34,386 nt of DNA from Bacteroidia bacterium (GCA_030425505.1 JAUIAB010000026.1:1-34386); one strand, 5' to 3'; positions 1-8,570 are shown, numbered from the stretch's first letter. Notes: generated from the sequence alone by a model not told the origin. Numbers and translations are program-made.

Positions 1-2636
1 AGGGGCGTTTATTTATTGTAGAAAATGTAGATAGCGATACTCCAAGAATAGTAGTTATTGAAAAGGAAGAGTTTATTGAAGAAACAAACCTTTTAGAGTA
101 TCAAGAAGAGTTATTTCTAGACAGTAGAAAAGAAATCAATTCTATAGCAGTAGACCCTTATGACTCAAGAAGAATTTTTGTCCTATTTGAAGGGAATCAT
201 AACGTTCCAAAGCTATACTATTCAAATGATGGAGGAGATCGGTGGTTAAATGTGGAAGGTAATTTAGAGGGTATAGACTTATTAATAAATCATGTTTCTA
301 TTCAGCGCTTAGATAATAGGAGAGATTACTCAAAAATCTTCCTTGGTACTGGGATGGGTTTATTTTCTACAAAAGACATTAGGTTAACAACTGGGGAAAA
401 GCTAAAACCATCCAATATTCAGTGGGAGCGAGAAGCATTGGAGAGCATAGGCATCGCAAATATAACCATGGTGCAGTGTAGAACAACGGATGGTATGGTT
501 GCAGTATCTACGTATGGCAAGGGTTTGTTTTCTTTTTCAAGTGAATCATATGTAAAAGACCTAGGTAATATGAGCATAACCTTAGAAGAAGGAGAAAGAG
601 AAATAGATCTTTCTGGATTTAACTTTGATATAGAGGGAGAAGAATTGAGTTATTCAATAGTAGAAAGCTCAGATGAAAGTGTGGTTTCTTATGAATTAGA
701 GGGTAATACATTAAATATAGAAGCAGGTTTGGAAGGAGTTACGTACTTAACAATCGAAGCTAATAATGGAGAATTAAGATCTAGAGGAAAGTTAAAATTA
801 GATATTATAGAAGAAGGGGAGAATTTATTATATGATCAAAGCTTTGAAATAGCAGAAGGTTCAGGATCATCTAGCTTTATTAAGAGAGACTTTAATAGAA
901 ATATTGATAGGTATGGTATAGAAATGTTGGATGATTTTGAAATAGAAGAAGGCAGCTCATGGTTAGTAGAGAAGTTCCATGTAGAAGGTAAGATACGACA
1001 GCCATTTAGAGGAGGAGAGCCAGTAGGTGTTCGACTTAAATTATATAGAGAAGAAGGTGGAGAGAAGCACAGAGTATTGATGCGATACTATGATTTAGAG
1101 AGAGATACAAGAATAGAGGTTTTGCCGTATGAGTCTAGTCACAGATATAGCTTCAAGATGCACTTGGGAGAACAAACTAGATTAGGAGAAGGAAGATACT
1201 GGTTGAGTGTTACAGCAGTATTTAGAGAAGAAGATCAGGATGCTTTGCCTTGGCTATGGAGAAATGAGTTGGCTGGAGGTAATGCAGTAGAACATAGGAT
1301 GGACAGTCGAAATGGTCAGGATAGGATTACTAATACGAATAGGAAATTATGGTTTAGGGTATTAGGAGAGATAGAGAACGAGTGGAGGTATGGTGCACCT
1401 AGAAATATAGTGGCAGAAAAAGACCAGGAAGAAGAAGGAGTCTGGTTATCATGGGATTTAGTTAGAGCTAATGATGTTAATTCACCAAAGGAAATCTTAA
1501 TAGAGCAAAGTAGAAATGGCAACGATTATACCCCAGTAATAACACTTCCATATGGATCGACAAGTTATTATGATGACCATAATATTGATGATGGGTTATA
1601 TCAATACAGGTTGAAGATACTACAAGCAGGTCGTCGAGCATCCAGCTATGCAGAATCTAATGAAATACTAATAGGAAGGGGAGTTAAAGAGCCAAGGGAC
1701 TTAAGGGTTTTAGCCATAAGCAGTGAAACGGCACTTTTAACTTGGGAAGGAGATGATATTAATAACCCCAGATATAGCAGAGCAGATGAGCTCATACTAA
1801 TGAGGAGATATATATCAGGGTTTAGTTATACATCTCCATTCGAAGAAGTAGCTTCAATAAATAGTAACGCATGGGTTTATGCGGATCAGCTTCCTTACAG
1901 TGGTGTGGAATACCAGTATAAATTAATAGCGAGAAACCGGTTTGGAGAAGCAGAAAGTGATATTAGTGATCCAGCATATGCTGAGTTTAATGAAGAGTTT
2001 CAGAACTTATCAGCAGTTGCAATCGAAAATAGCATTACAGTAAGTTGGGAAATGCCTTCTCATGGTGTAAACTTATTCAAGGTATGGAGAGAAGAAGAGG
2101 GGGAAGAGCCTGTTGTAGTTGCTGAAATACAACCATGGGATGTGGAAAACCTAGAGGAAATAGGATTTGAAAGCAGTTTTTTGGTTGAAGATGATAGGAT
2201 AATGAACTTTATTTCTTTAGGAGATATAATAAGCAACGACGCAATAGTCTATTTTAGAATAGAAGTTTTTCCAACAAGCGATGAATCCTTTTTTAGCGAA
2301 AGAGTATTGGCAATACCGCTAATTAGTTTACCAGACTGGAACTTAGATATAATACCTTTTGGTTTTAGAACATCAAATGTAGACATAAGTGAGAAGCTAA
2401 AGGTTTATCCCAATCCTTTTAACGGGAACGAGTTTTATATAGATTTTGATAAAAGTGATGGGCTTAAAGCAGAAATACGAATAAAAGACTTACTTGGGCA
2501 AGAGGTTTATAAAGAACAGCTCTTTGATACAGGAACAACAGCAGTAAAACTTAATAAAAAGCTAAAACTAGGAGTTTACTGGATAACCATAAAAGAGGGT
2601 CATCAAACGTATTCTAAAAAAATTATTGTAAAATAA
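1..2636 (+). CDS. Large secreted T9SS-sorted protein, Asp-box/Fn3 type (5' partial)
   Basis: The frame is open from position 3 with no stop, so the gene starts before the window; the GTG at 252 is only an internal codon. Nucleotides 219-245 encode SNDGGDRWL, a typical Asp-box of BNR/sortilin-like beta-propeller repeats, and GKGLFSF near 520 looks like the end of another propeller blade. An Ig/cadherin-like segment follows (about 570-815), then a beta-rich part of unknown type (820-1370), then three fibronectin type III-like domains (about 1390-1680, 1690-1990, 2000-2310). Nucleotides 2397-2636 encode a type A T9SS C-terminal sorting domain (start KVYPNPF, then LLGQEVY and GVYWITI, ending KKIIVK). 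The protein should cross the outer membrane by T9SS and be surface-bound or released. Substrate or ligand is unknown. A terminator follows directly. Confidence 0.85.
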   Translation, partial: GRLFIVENVDSDTPRIVVIEKEEFIEETNLLEYQEELFLDSRKEINSIAVDPYDSRRIFVLFEGNHNVPKLYYSNDGGDRWLNVEGNLEGIDLLINHVSIQRLDNRRDYSKIFLGTGMGLFSTKDIRLTTGEKLKPSNIQWEREALESIGIANITMVQCRTTDGMVAVSTYGKGLFSFSSESYVKDLGNMSITLEEGEREIDLSGFNFDIEGEELSYSIVESSDESVVSYELEGNTLNIEAGLEGVTYLTIEANNGELRSRGKLKLDIIEEGENLLYDQSFEIAEGSGSSSFIKRDFNRNIDRYGIEMLDDFEIEEGSSWLVEKFHVEGKIRQPFRGGEPVGVRLKLYREEGGEKHRVLMRYYDLERDTRIEVLPYESSHRYSFKMHLGEQTRLGEGRYWLSVTAVFREEDQDALPWLWRNELAGGNAVEHRMDSRNGQDRITNTNRKLWFRVLGEIENEWRYGAPRNIVAEKDQEEEGVWLSWDLVRANDVNSPKEILIEQSRNGNDYTPVITLPYGSTSYYDDHNIDDGLYQYRLKILQAGRRASSYAESNEILIGRGVKEPRDLRVLAISSETALLTWEGDDINNPRYSRADELILMRRYISGFSYTSPFEEVASINSNAWVYADQLPYSGVEYQYKLIARNRFGEAESDISDPAYAEFNEEFQNLSAVAIENSITVSWEMPSHGVNLFKVWREEEGEEPVVVAEIQPWDVENLEEIGFESSFLVEDDRIMNFISLGDIISNDAIVYFRIEVFPTSDESFFSERVLAIPLISLPDWNLDIIPFGFRTSNVDISEKLKVYPNPFNGNEFYIDFDKSDGLKAEIRIKDLLGQEVYKEQLFDTGTTAVKLNKKLKLGVYWITIKEGHQTYSKKIIVK

Positions 2637-2664
2637 TAAGCATCTATATTAGAAATCTATTGTG

Positions 2665-2694
2665 AAGGGAGTAAACAAATGCTCCCTTTATTTA
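2665..2694 (+). terminator. Rho-independent terminator of the T9SS-sorted protein gene
   Basis: Seven-base-pair perfect stem (2665-2671 with 2682-2688), loop of 10, then a T-rich tail. It overlaps the stop codon of the convergent gene ending at 2688. Confidence 0.7.
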
Positions 2695-3890
2695 TTAAAA
2701 GGTATGAAAATAAACCTGCCTGTTTCTATAATAGGATTAAAGAGAGTAATCAAAGTGCTATCACTTTCACTACTATAGTATAGATCTGCAATAGAAGCAG
2801 GAGTATCTGATTTCTCAACAAAATGAACACCTTTTACAGGAACAACAAACCATTTCTCTCCAAGAACAATGCTACTTTTTATGGCGTACTTATTATAAAT
2901 ATGAAACATTTCAGTTACATCTTCTAGAGAATACAGTTGATTTGGATCTCTAAAAAGTCCATAGACCCTAAAGTGCTCACTATCAAACGAATCGAAAAAA
3001 TTTTCAGAAACACTTTGTATAGCCAAGTTTTTGCTGCCTTCATAGTCATTTATTTCTGCTTCAAGCTCTTCTATTTTCTCTTTTAAAGAAGAGTTGGCAT
3101 TTGCAAACTCAGATTTAGACTTTAAAAACAAAGCCGCAATAAATAGGCAAAAAAGCAAAGCTGCAATTCCACTTATTAATGGGCTGTATTTAACCCAAAA
3201 ACTATTTTTAGAGATAGTAGATTTAAGATTAAAAGTGCTTAAGTTTTTTTTAGCTAAAACTTTTTGCTGAATTACTACAAAAGGAGACTCAGAAGACTTA
3301 TTTCTAAAATTATATAAGTTAAAAAGAGCCTCAGCTTTACTTTGTGCTGGCAAACTATCTTCACAAAGAATTTGGTAGAATTCTTCTTTCGAAAGAACAT
3401 TATCAACATCTTTTTTACAGATAACTAATTCATCTCCTGCTTCAAGCTCGATTAATGCTACTTCAGCTTCTTCTTCAAGTTGGGAGCAAATAGCTTCTGG
3501 AGATATTCTTTCAGATGGCTTTGTAACTATATTTAGCTGCTCCCCTCTTTTTAGAAAGAGAACAAAGTCACCAAAACTCAAATAAAAAAGTGATTTTTTT
3601 TTGAGAATCCCTACAAACTGAGAAGCTTCAATACGCTTAAGCTTTCCTTCATTAAAAGCATTTCTATTAGCCTGGAGAAGAGCATTTTTGAGTTCTTCTT
3701 TATAACTATCCTTAAATGAGAAATTTTTACAATAATCAATAAACCCATTTGCTATAAAAGAGCCAGAGGCATCAATATCTTCTTCATAATCAATTAATGC
3801 TATAGCATATCCATTAAAATTGAGATTGATAGCAATACCTTTTTCATTATTTGTATTAGCCTTTTTTCCAATGCACTGTTTATATACCAT
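2688..3890 (-). CDS. Degenerate PP2C-like domain, membrane segment and LysM-like domain
   Basis: This 400-residue protein is not a standard family member. Residues 1-210 follow the order of a PPM/PP2C phosphatase: N-terminal GKKANTNNEKG, a mid-domain SFGDFVLFLKRG where PP2C has its VGDSRxYLxR strand, and GDELVICKKDV where PP2C has GDxxLLCSDGL. The metal-binding Asp residues of the DGMGG and SDG motifs are missing (ALIDYEED and CKKDV instead), so catalysis is unlikely. One transmembrane helix lies at about 236-256, followed by a Lys/Glu-rich coiled coil (about 262-288). Residues 355-399 resemble LysM (VEKSDTPASIADLY, then FNPI, then IFIPF). With the helix placed this way, the pseudophosphatase would be cytoplasmic and the LysM part periplasmic, suggesting a link between a cytoplasmic signal and peptidoglycan. 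The fold assignment is by eye; function is inference. Confidence 0.6.
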   Translation of the reverse strand: MVYKQCIGKKANTNNEKGIAINLNFNGYAIALIDYEEDIDASGSFIANGFIDYCKNFSFKDSYKEELKNALLQANRNAFNEGKLKRIEASQFVGILKKKSLFYLSFGDFVLFLKRGEQLNIVTKPSERISPEAICSQLEEEAEVALIELEAGDELVICKKDVDNVLSKEEFYQILCEDSLPAQSKAEALFNLYNFRNKSSESPFVVIQQKVLAKKNLSTFNLKSTISKNSFWVKYSPLISGIAALLFCLFIAALFLKSKSEFANANSSLKEKIEELEAEINDYEGSKNLAIQSVSENFFDSFDSEHFRVYGLFRDPNQLYSLEDVTEMFHIYNKYAIKSSIVLGEKWFVVPVKGVHFVEKSDTPASIADLYYSSESDSTLITLFNPIIETGRFIFIPFNK

Positions 3891-4002
3891 GGAATAAATA
3901 TATAAAATTCAGCATATCAATATTGTAGAACACTACAGTGGTTTTTCAAAATACCATCTGAAACTGCTAAGTTCAAATACAAATATTGTCGCTCCAACCA
4001 AT

Positions 4003-4010
4003 TATTTTTG
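4003..4010 (+). promoter_or_regulatory. Candidate -7 element (TAnnTTTG) for trhO
   Basis: TATTTTTG matches the Bacteroidetes primary sigma factor -7 consensus exactly, 27 bases before the ATG at 4038. A TTG at 3986-3988 is closer than usual for a -33 element, so only the -7 box is convincing. Confidence 0.45.
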
Positions 4011-4037
4011 TAAAACAAAGATATTAATCTTGAAAAG

Positions 4038-5021
4038 ATGGAGAAGAATAGTAAACACTCAATACTATTATATTATTGTTACACTAAAATAGAAAACCCA
4101 GAAGAGTTTAGAGAAGAGCATCATAAGCTATGCCTTTCCTTAGACCTACGAGGTAGAATAATAATAGCAAAAGAAGGGTTGAATGGTACGATCTCAGGTT
4201 TAACAGAGAATTGTGAGAAGTATATGCAAACAGTTGAAGGAGACTCTCGTTTCAAAAAAATAGACTTTAAAGTTGAGCCTTACCACAGCCATGCTTTCCA
4301 AAAGCTAAACGTCAGACTAAAAGATGAAATAGTACATTCCAGTTTGAAGGATATTAACCCAAATGAAGAAACTGGGAAGCACCTTTCGCCTAAAGAGTTT
4401 AAAAAAATTAAAGATCAGGAAGATGTAGTACTTTTAGATGTTAGATCCAACTATGAGCACGAGCTAGGAAAATTCAAGAACGCGTTAACGCTAGACATAG
4501 AAAACTTTAGAGAATTCCCAGAAAAAGTAGAAGAACTAGAAAAGCTGAAAGACAAAAAAGTAGTTACCTATTGTACTGGAGGTATAAAATGCGAGAAAGC
4601 AAGTGCATATCTTCTCAAAAAAGGATTCAAAGATGTTTACCAACTACATGGGGGCATTATCAAATATGGAATAGAAGAAGGGGGAGAAGACTTTGAAGGA
4701 AAATGCTACGTATTTGATAATAGAATTGCGGCAGACATAAACAAAGTAAACCCCTCCGTAAAAAGCCAGTGCTACGTTTGTGGAACTGCATCTGACCATA
4801 TGGTAAACTGTGCTAATTCACTTTGCAACAGACACGTCCCAATTTGTGAAAAATGTATGGTAAAAATGGAAGGTTGTTGCTCAGAAGATTGCACAAAATC
4901 ACCAGAAAAACGCCCTTATAATATGGAAGGGTATTATCCCAAAAAAATGAATGGCTACAACCCTTACAAGTGTTCAAAAAGAAAAAAGGGAGAAGAAGGA
5001 ACAACAGGTAAAACCAAATAA
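4038..5021 (+). CDS. trhO: tRNA uridine(34) hydroxylase, rhodanese-like (TrhO/YceA)
   Basis: 327 residues, UPF0176/TrhO family, known to hydroxylate U34 of certain tRNAs with molecular oxygen on the way to (c)mo5U. The N-terminal acylphosphatase-like domain has the family signature AKEGLNGTISG (about 44-54). The rhodanese domain (about 115-217) carries LLDVRSNYEHELG and the active-site loop YCTGGIKCEKAS, with catalytic Cys179. The C-terminus is Cys-rich (CYVCG, CxxxxC, CEKC, CC and C up to about residue 285), a zinc-ribbon-like extension usual in the longer members. The ATG at 4038 is supported by the -7 box just upstream and by the standard N-terminal length. It is a single-gene unit; a mobile-looking repeat lies 12 bases past the stop. 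Confidence 0.93.
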   Translation: MEKNSKHSILLYYCYTKIENPEEFREEHHKLCLSLDLRGRIIIAKEGLNGTISGLTENCEKYMQTVEGDSRFKKIDFKVEPYHSHAFQKLNVRLKDEIVHSSLKDINPNEETGKHLSPKEFKKIKDQEDVVLLDVRSNYEHELGKFKNALTLDIENFREFPEKVEELEKLKDKKVVTYCTGGIKCEKASAYLLKKGFKDVYQLHGGIIKYGIEEGGEDFEGKCYVFDNRIAADINKVNPSVKSQCYVCGTASDHMVNCANSLCNRHVPICEKCMVKMEGCCSEDCTKSPEKRPYNMEGYYPKKMNGYNPYKCSKRKKGEEGTTGKTK

Positions 5022-5022
5022 A

Positions 5023-5033
5023 ATATAATAGTA
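5023..5033 (+). repeat. 11-bp direct repeat, left flank of the 90-bp element
   Basis: ATATAATAGTA occurs here, directly against the 90-bp element, and again perfectly at 5143-5153 after the small hairpin. It could be a target-site duplication marking insertion of a unit spanning 5034-5142. Confidence 0.6.
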
Positions 5034-5123
5034 CACCCTTACGCAAAGCTCTTCCGGCGGGTCGAGCCTGCCAACCCTACAAAATCCGCTTCGGTCTCGC
5101 CCTGCGCCTATCAGCCAAGGGTG
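5034..5123 (+). repeat. 90-bp GC-rich dispersed repeat, copy 1
   Basis: This 90-bp block (roughly 60% G+C in an AT-rich setting) recurs on the opposite strand at 17138-17227; about 78 of 90 positions agree by eye and both copies have the same length. The ends are inverted (CACCCTT at 5034-5040, AAGGGTG at 5117-5123). An inner stem can form between GGCGGG and CCTGCC (about 5057-5072). It contains no plausible coding frame. It behaves like a REP/MITE-type non-autonomous element, or a structured RNA element downstream of trhO. No transposase is visible in the window. Confidence 0.8.
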
Positions 5124-5126
5124 CTG

Positions 5127-5144
5127 ATCATGCAAAAGCATGAT
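5127..5144 (+). repeat. Perfect hairpin with AAAA loop beside repeat copy 1
   Basis: ATCATGC (5127-5133), AAAA loop, GCATGAT (5138-5144). It lies between the 90-bp element and the right 11-bp direct repeat, so it is probably part of the inserted unit. A shorter hairpin with the same loop (TGATC, AAAA, GATCA; 17102-17115) lies beside copy 2. Confidence 0.6.
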
Positions 5145-5153
5145 ATAATAGTA
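5143..5153 (+). repeat. 11-bp direct repeat, right flank
   Basis: Second perfect copy of ATATAATAGTA (first at 5023-5033), overlapping the last two bases of the small hairpin. Confidence 0.6.
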
Positions 5154-5185
5154 GAAAACAAACCTTATCTAACAGGTTTACAAAA

Positions 5186-6445
5186 TTAATAATCATACTT
5201 AGGCCACAGCCTCTTTAATCTACTCTTAATCTCATTCTCCCTTTGGTTTTCAGAGGGCTCATACAACTTTGAGCCTTTAATTTCATCTGGTAAATACTCC
5301 TGATCAGAAAAGCTACCTACAGCATCATGAGGATAAATATAACCTTTGCCATAGCCCAATTGCTTCATCAGTTTTGTTGGGCTATTTCTCAAATGCATAG
5401 GCACTTTTAGATTACCTGTCTTTTTTACTAACTCTTTAGCTTTTAAAAGAGCCATATAGGTAGCATTGCTCTTTGGAGAAGAAGCCAAATAAGCAGCAGT
5501 ATGCGATAAAATAATTTCTGCTTCAGGGTAACCAATAAAATTTACAGCATGAAAACAATTTGTAGCAATTACCAAAGCAGTAGGGTTAGCATTGCCAATA
5601 TCCTCAGAGGCAAGGATCAGCATCCTTCTGGCAATAAACTTAGGCTCTTCGCCTCCTTCAAGCATCCTGGCAAGCCAATAAATAGCTGCATTTGGGTCAC
5701 TTCCTCTTAGAGACTTAATAAATGCAGAAATAATATCATAATGTTGCTCTCCACTTTTATCATACAAAGCTGCTTTTTTTTGAGCAACCTTTTGCACCAG
5801 GTCATCTGCAATCACTACTTCCTTTTCATTTCCTTGAGCTACAACAAGCTCTAAGAGGTTAAGTATCTTTCTTGCATCGCCATCCGAAAACTTCAACAAT
5901 GCTTCGTAAGACTCAATTTTAATTTCCTTTTTCTGCAAAAACTCATCTTTTTCAATAGCGCTATCAACCAAAGCAATTAACTCTTCTTTTGACAAAGAAT
6001 ACAAAGTATATACCTGGCATCGAGATAAAATAGCAGAGTTAACCTCAAAAGAAGGGTTTTCAGTCGTAGCTCCTATAAGAGTAATGATCCCTTTTTCAAT
6101 TGCTCCTAGAAGGGCATCTTGCTGCGACTTATTAAATCGGTGAATCTCATCAATGAAAAGGATAGTACCTTTACTATAAAGAGCTTTTTGAATAACCTCT
6201 CTCACTTCTTTAACACCAGCACTAATGGCGCTGAGCGAAAAAAAAGGTTTTTGAAGGTGACTTGCTATTAAGCTAGCAAGAGTTGTTTTTCCTACACCAG
6301 GAGGTCCCCAAAAAATAACAGACGGAATACTGCCGGCATCTATACTCTTTTTGATAACAGCATTATCACCTACCAAGTGCTTTTGGCCTATAAAATCACC
6401 AATGTTTTTTGGACGAACTCTTTCTGCTAATGGAATCATTTTCAC
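5186..6445 (-). CDS. rarA: Replication-associated recombination protein A (RarA/MgsA AAA+ ATPase)
   Basis: 419 residues, full length for the MgsA/RarA/WRNIP1 family, which acts at stalled replication forks with clamp-loader-like ATPase activity. Seen: the N-terminal [17 protein letters not shown] signature, Walker A GPPGVGKT (47-54), Walker B LFIDEIH with D99/E100, sensor 1 GATTENP (125-131), an SRC arginine finger at 141-143, and the family C-terminal tetramerisation region containing [17 protein letters not shown] and [11 protein letters not shown]. The start could be Met1 or Met3; both are compatible with the family. It is transcribed alone and leftward, with a perfect 16-bp palindrome 22 bases before its start. 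Confidence 0.95.
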   Translation of the reverse strand: MKMIPLAERVRPKNIGDFIGQKHLVGDNAVIKKSIDAGSIPSVIFWGPPGVGKTTLASLIASHLQKPFFSLSAISAGVKEVREVIQKALYSKGTILFIDEIHRFNKSQQDALLGAIEKGIITLIGATTENPSFEVNSAILSRCQVYTLYSLSKEELIALVDSAIEKDEFLQKKEIKIESYEALLKFSDGDARKILNLLELVVAQGNEKEVVIADDLVQKVAQKKAALYDKSGEQHYDIISAFIKSLRGSDPNAAIYWLARMLEGGEEPKFIARRMLILASEDIGNANPTALVIATNCFHAVNFIGYPEAEIILSHTAAYLASSPKSNATYMALLKAKELVKKTGNLKVPMHLRNSPTKLMKQLGYGKGYIYPHDAVGSFSDQEYLPDEIKGSKLYEPSENQRENEIKSRLKRLWPKYDY

Positions 6446-6467
6446 ATAAAATTACCAGTTTCAACTA

Positions 6468-6483
6468 TTGCCTTTAAAGGCAA
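6468..6483. promoter_or_regulatory. Perfect 16-bp palindrome upstream of rarA
   Basis: TTGCCTTTAAAGGCAA is fully self-complementary and sits 22 bases upstream of the rarA start, in the interval shared with the divergent AP2-domain gene. It could be an operator. On the minus strand a one-mismatch -7-like TACCTTTA lies just beyond it (6486-6493). Confidence 0.4.
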
Positions 6484-6578
6484 AGTAAAGGTAAATTAGA
6501 AAAGAGGAGTAATAAAAAATCATGTGTATAACATTATTTTTTATTACCTTTAGCAACATTTTTACAGCTATTCATTGT

Positions 6579-6586
6579 TATTTTTG
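6579..6586 (+). promoter_or_regulatory. Candidate -7 element (TAnnTTTG) for the AP2-domain gene
   Basis: TATTTTTG matches the Bacteroidetes -7 consensus, 52 bases before the ATG at 6639. No clear -33 TTTG is seen. Confidence 0.4.
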
Positions 6587-6638
6587 AAACTAAATACTTA
6601 CTAGCTAGGTTTAGATAGTATAAACAAACTGCAGCATT

Positions 6639-7202
6639 ATGTTATATAAGTTAAAACTCAAAAATTCTGACCAACATGTTTTAGTGTCGGATGATGCATA
6701 TAATTACATTGAAAAAAATGCGTATCTAAAATCTTTGGATTTTCTTAACAATCTAAGAATGCATTCAAGTGGATATGTGTTTTTTCAAAAAAACTTTCCG
6801 CAAAAAAATGGATACAAAAACGTCACAATCTATTTACATAAATTGATAGCGGAAAAATTTGTTCCACAGCATGAGTCAGAAAAAAGATTATTCGTAAGAA
6901 TTAAAAACTCCAATCCATTAGATTGTCGTACGAAGAATTTAGAATGGGCTACAATGTCTGAGCTTAGAAGAAATCAGAAAAACCACAATAACAAAACAGG
7001 CTATAGGGGAGTTGTTCAGGTAGGTAAAACCTCGTATAGAGCAGTGTTATATACAAGCGATCGAAGATTTGATTTAGGGGTTTACGATAGTGCAAAAGAA
7101 GCTGCTGAAGCATATAATGAAAAATCCAAAGAGCTTTTTGGTACTACCAAAAGCTTGAATAAATTAGAAGAGGAGGAGAAAAGAGATGCTCCTACTTCAT
7201 AA
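6639..7202 (+). CDS. AP2-domain DNA-binding protein with degenerate HNH-like domain
   Basis: 187 residues. Residues about 60-105 have the layout of an HNH endonuclease (LHKLIAEKFVPQ, then NPLDCRTKNLEWAT). The His pair normally before the N-P-x-D segment is absent (FVRIKNSNPLD) and the usual Asn after the Asp is Cys, so nuclease activity is doubtful. Residues 120-175 form an AP2/ERF-type DNA-binding domain (GYRGV, then YRAVLYTSDRRFDLG, then SAKEAAEAYNEKS). AP2 fused to HNH is known from homing endonucleases of phages and bacteria; with the catalytic motif lost, this copy may act as a transcription regulator. The tail is highly charged. It is transcribed alone, has its own terminator and stands divergent from rarA. 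The AP2 call is solid; the role is inference. Confidence 0.75.
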   Translation: MLYKLKLKNSDQHVLVSDDAYNYIEKNAYLKSLDFLNNLRMHSSGYVFFQKNFPQKNGYKNVTIYLHKLIAEKFVPQHESEKRLFVRIKNSNPLDCRTKNLEWATMSELRRNQKNHNNKTGYRGVVQVGKTSYRAVLYTSDRRFDLGVYDSAKEAAEAYNEKSKELFGTTKSLNKLEEEEKRDAPTS

Positions 7203-7227
7203 ATAGAGCAACTAACTTATAACATAA

Positions 7228-8565
7228 TTATTCTTGTAGAAGCCACTTAATTTTGAGTGGCTTTTTTATTGTGTAGTGGCTGACCCAAAAAGCTCCTACT
7301 ATAATATATTCTATAAATACCAGGGTTAAGTTCTCGTTATAAAAATCACTTTTGTAAGCGTTATAAGAAAGAAAAACCAATACACTCCAGATAATAGAAT
7401 ACATATTCTTTGATAGGCATGCAACCATTACTAATGTAGAAATATACCATGGGTGAACAGTTGTAGAGAAAAGAAAATAGATGAAAATAATTATTGAGAG
7501 CCTTTCAAAAAAGGAAGACCAACCTCTTAACTTTTTAATAGAAAAAATAAGAATTAACAAGGCAGCACTTGAAGATAAAACAGGTCCTAAAGTCTTTATT
7601 GTATTGTATCCTAAAGACAATTCACCAAACCATCTAAACAGATAGTAGAGGCTGGCGTTAAACTCAAAAGTTTGAAAATAAAGCTGAAGACTAGAAAGTA
7701 AGTTCTTCAGTTTGACGATAGGTAAGAAAAATGGCAGACAAATAGCTAGAGTACAAAATAGAGTCACTGCTGAAAAATGAGTAAACTTTTTTAAACCAAT
7801 TTTACGAAGTACTAAGGGGAGAAAAAAAAGAGGTAAAAACTTAATGCAAATAGCTAAAGACCAGAAAATTGCAGAAATAGAAACTCTTTCTTTTATCAAA
7901 AAATAAAAGGCAATAGATAAAAAACATATCATAAAAACCTCAGTATGTAAATTCCCGCTTAACTCAATTATTATCAATGGATTAAGCCAGTATAATAAGG
8001 TTCTTTTTTGATTGATTCTCAGTAATCTTAAAGTCTTTTGAAGAAAGAAAAGAGTGATTAGCTCAGCGGTAAAAACAAAACTTCTAAGACATAAAATGTT
8101 AATAAAAACAGAATCAGATGCAGATGCGGATAGCCAAAAAATTAGCTGAGATATAGGAGGATATACAGAAAAATAATCAGGAGAGTTGAGCTTAGGAAAA
8201 ACTTCAGAAAAAAAGGAAGAAATTTCAATGGAGTTACCCAAAAAGCTTTTGGGAGTATAAAGAAATGGGCTTAGCCCTTCATTTAATAAATGACCATCCC
8301 ATAAATAGCGAAAATAATCGTCAGAGAGAGATGGAAGAGAGAATAAAAAAATACATCTAAAAAGAACTCCTAAGAGTACAAGCTGAGGAAGTGAAGTTTC
8401 TTTAGTTTTTTGTGATAAGAGAGAAAAATATCCTAAAAAGGTAATTAAGACAATAAAAAGTAACTCGCTAAAATTAGATCTATCAAAAAAATAAGCTATG
8501 TAGAAGTAAGCAATAGTGCTAATTAAAATAACGAGATAATTGTAATTCCTTCTTAGGAACAACAT
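7228..8565 (-). CDS. GT-C fold membrane glycosyltransferase, mannosyltransferase-like
   Basis: 445 residues with roughly ten to twelve hydrophobic helices. The first large loop carries SDDYFRYLWDG (81-91; Asp82/Asp83) followed by NEGLSPF, the acidic-pair pattern of polyprenyl-phosphate-dependent GT-C mannosyltransferases and ArnT-like enzymes. LYWLNPLIIIELSGNLHTE (about 189-207) is also typical of bacterial DUF2029/GT87-like relatives. It probably moves a sugar from a lipid carrier to a glycan on the periplasmic side; donor and acceptor cannot be read from the sequence. The gene begins 5 bases after the dcd stop, so it is likely co-transcribed with dcd and perhaps ribD, without an obvious pathway link. 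Confidence 0.8.
   Translation of the reverse strand: MLFLRRNYNYLVILISTIAYFYIAYFFDRSNFSELLFIVLITFLGYFSLLSQKTKETSLPQLVLLGVLFRCIFLFSLPSLSDDYFRYLWDGHLLNEGLSPFLYTPKSFLGNSIEISSFFSEVFPKLNSPDYFSVYPPISQLIFWLSASASDSVFINILCLRSFVFTAELITLFFLQKTLRLLRINQKRTLLYWLNPLIIIELSGNLHTEVFMICFLSIAFYFLIKERVSISAIFWSLAICIKFLPLFFLPLVLRKIGLKKFTHFSAVTLFCTLAICLPFFLPIVKLKNLLSSLQLYFQTFEFNASLYYLFRWFGELSLGYNTIKTLGPVLSSSAALLILIFSIKKLRGWSSFFERLSIIIFIYFLFSTTVHPWYISTLVMVACLSKNMYSIIWSVLVFLSYNAYKSDFYNENLTLVFIEYIIVGAFWVSHYTIKKPLKIKWLLQE
7241..7268 (+). terminator. Rho-independent terminator of the AP2-domain gene
   Basis: Stem AGCCACT (7241-7247) with AGTGGCT (7256-7262), loop of 8, then a run of T. It lies inside the 3' end of the convergent gene ending at 7228. 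Confidence 0.75.
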
Positions 8566-8570
8566 ACCTG

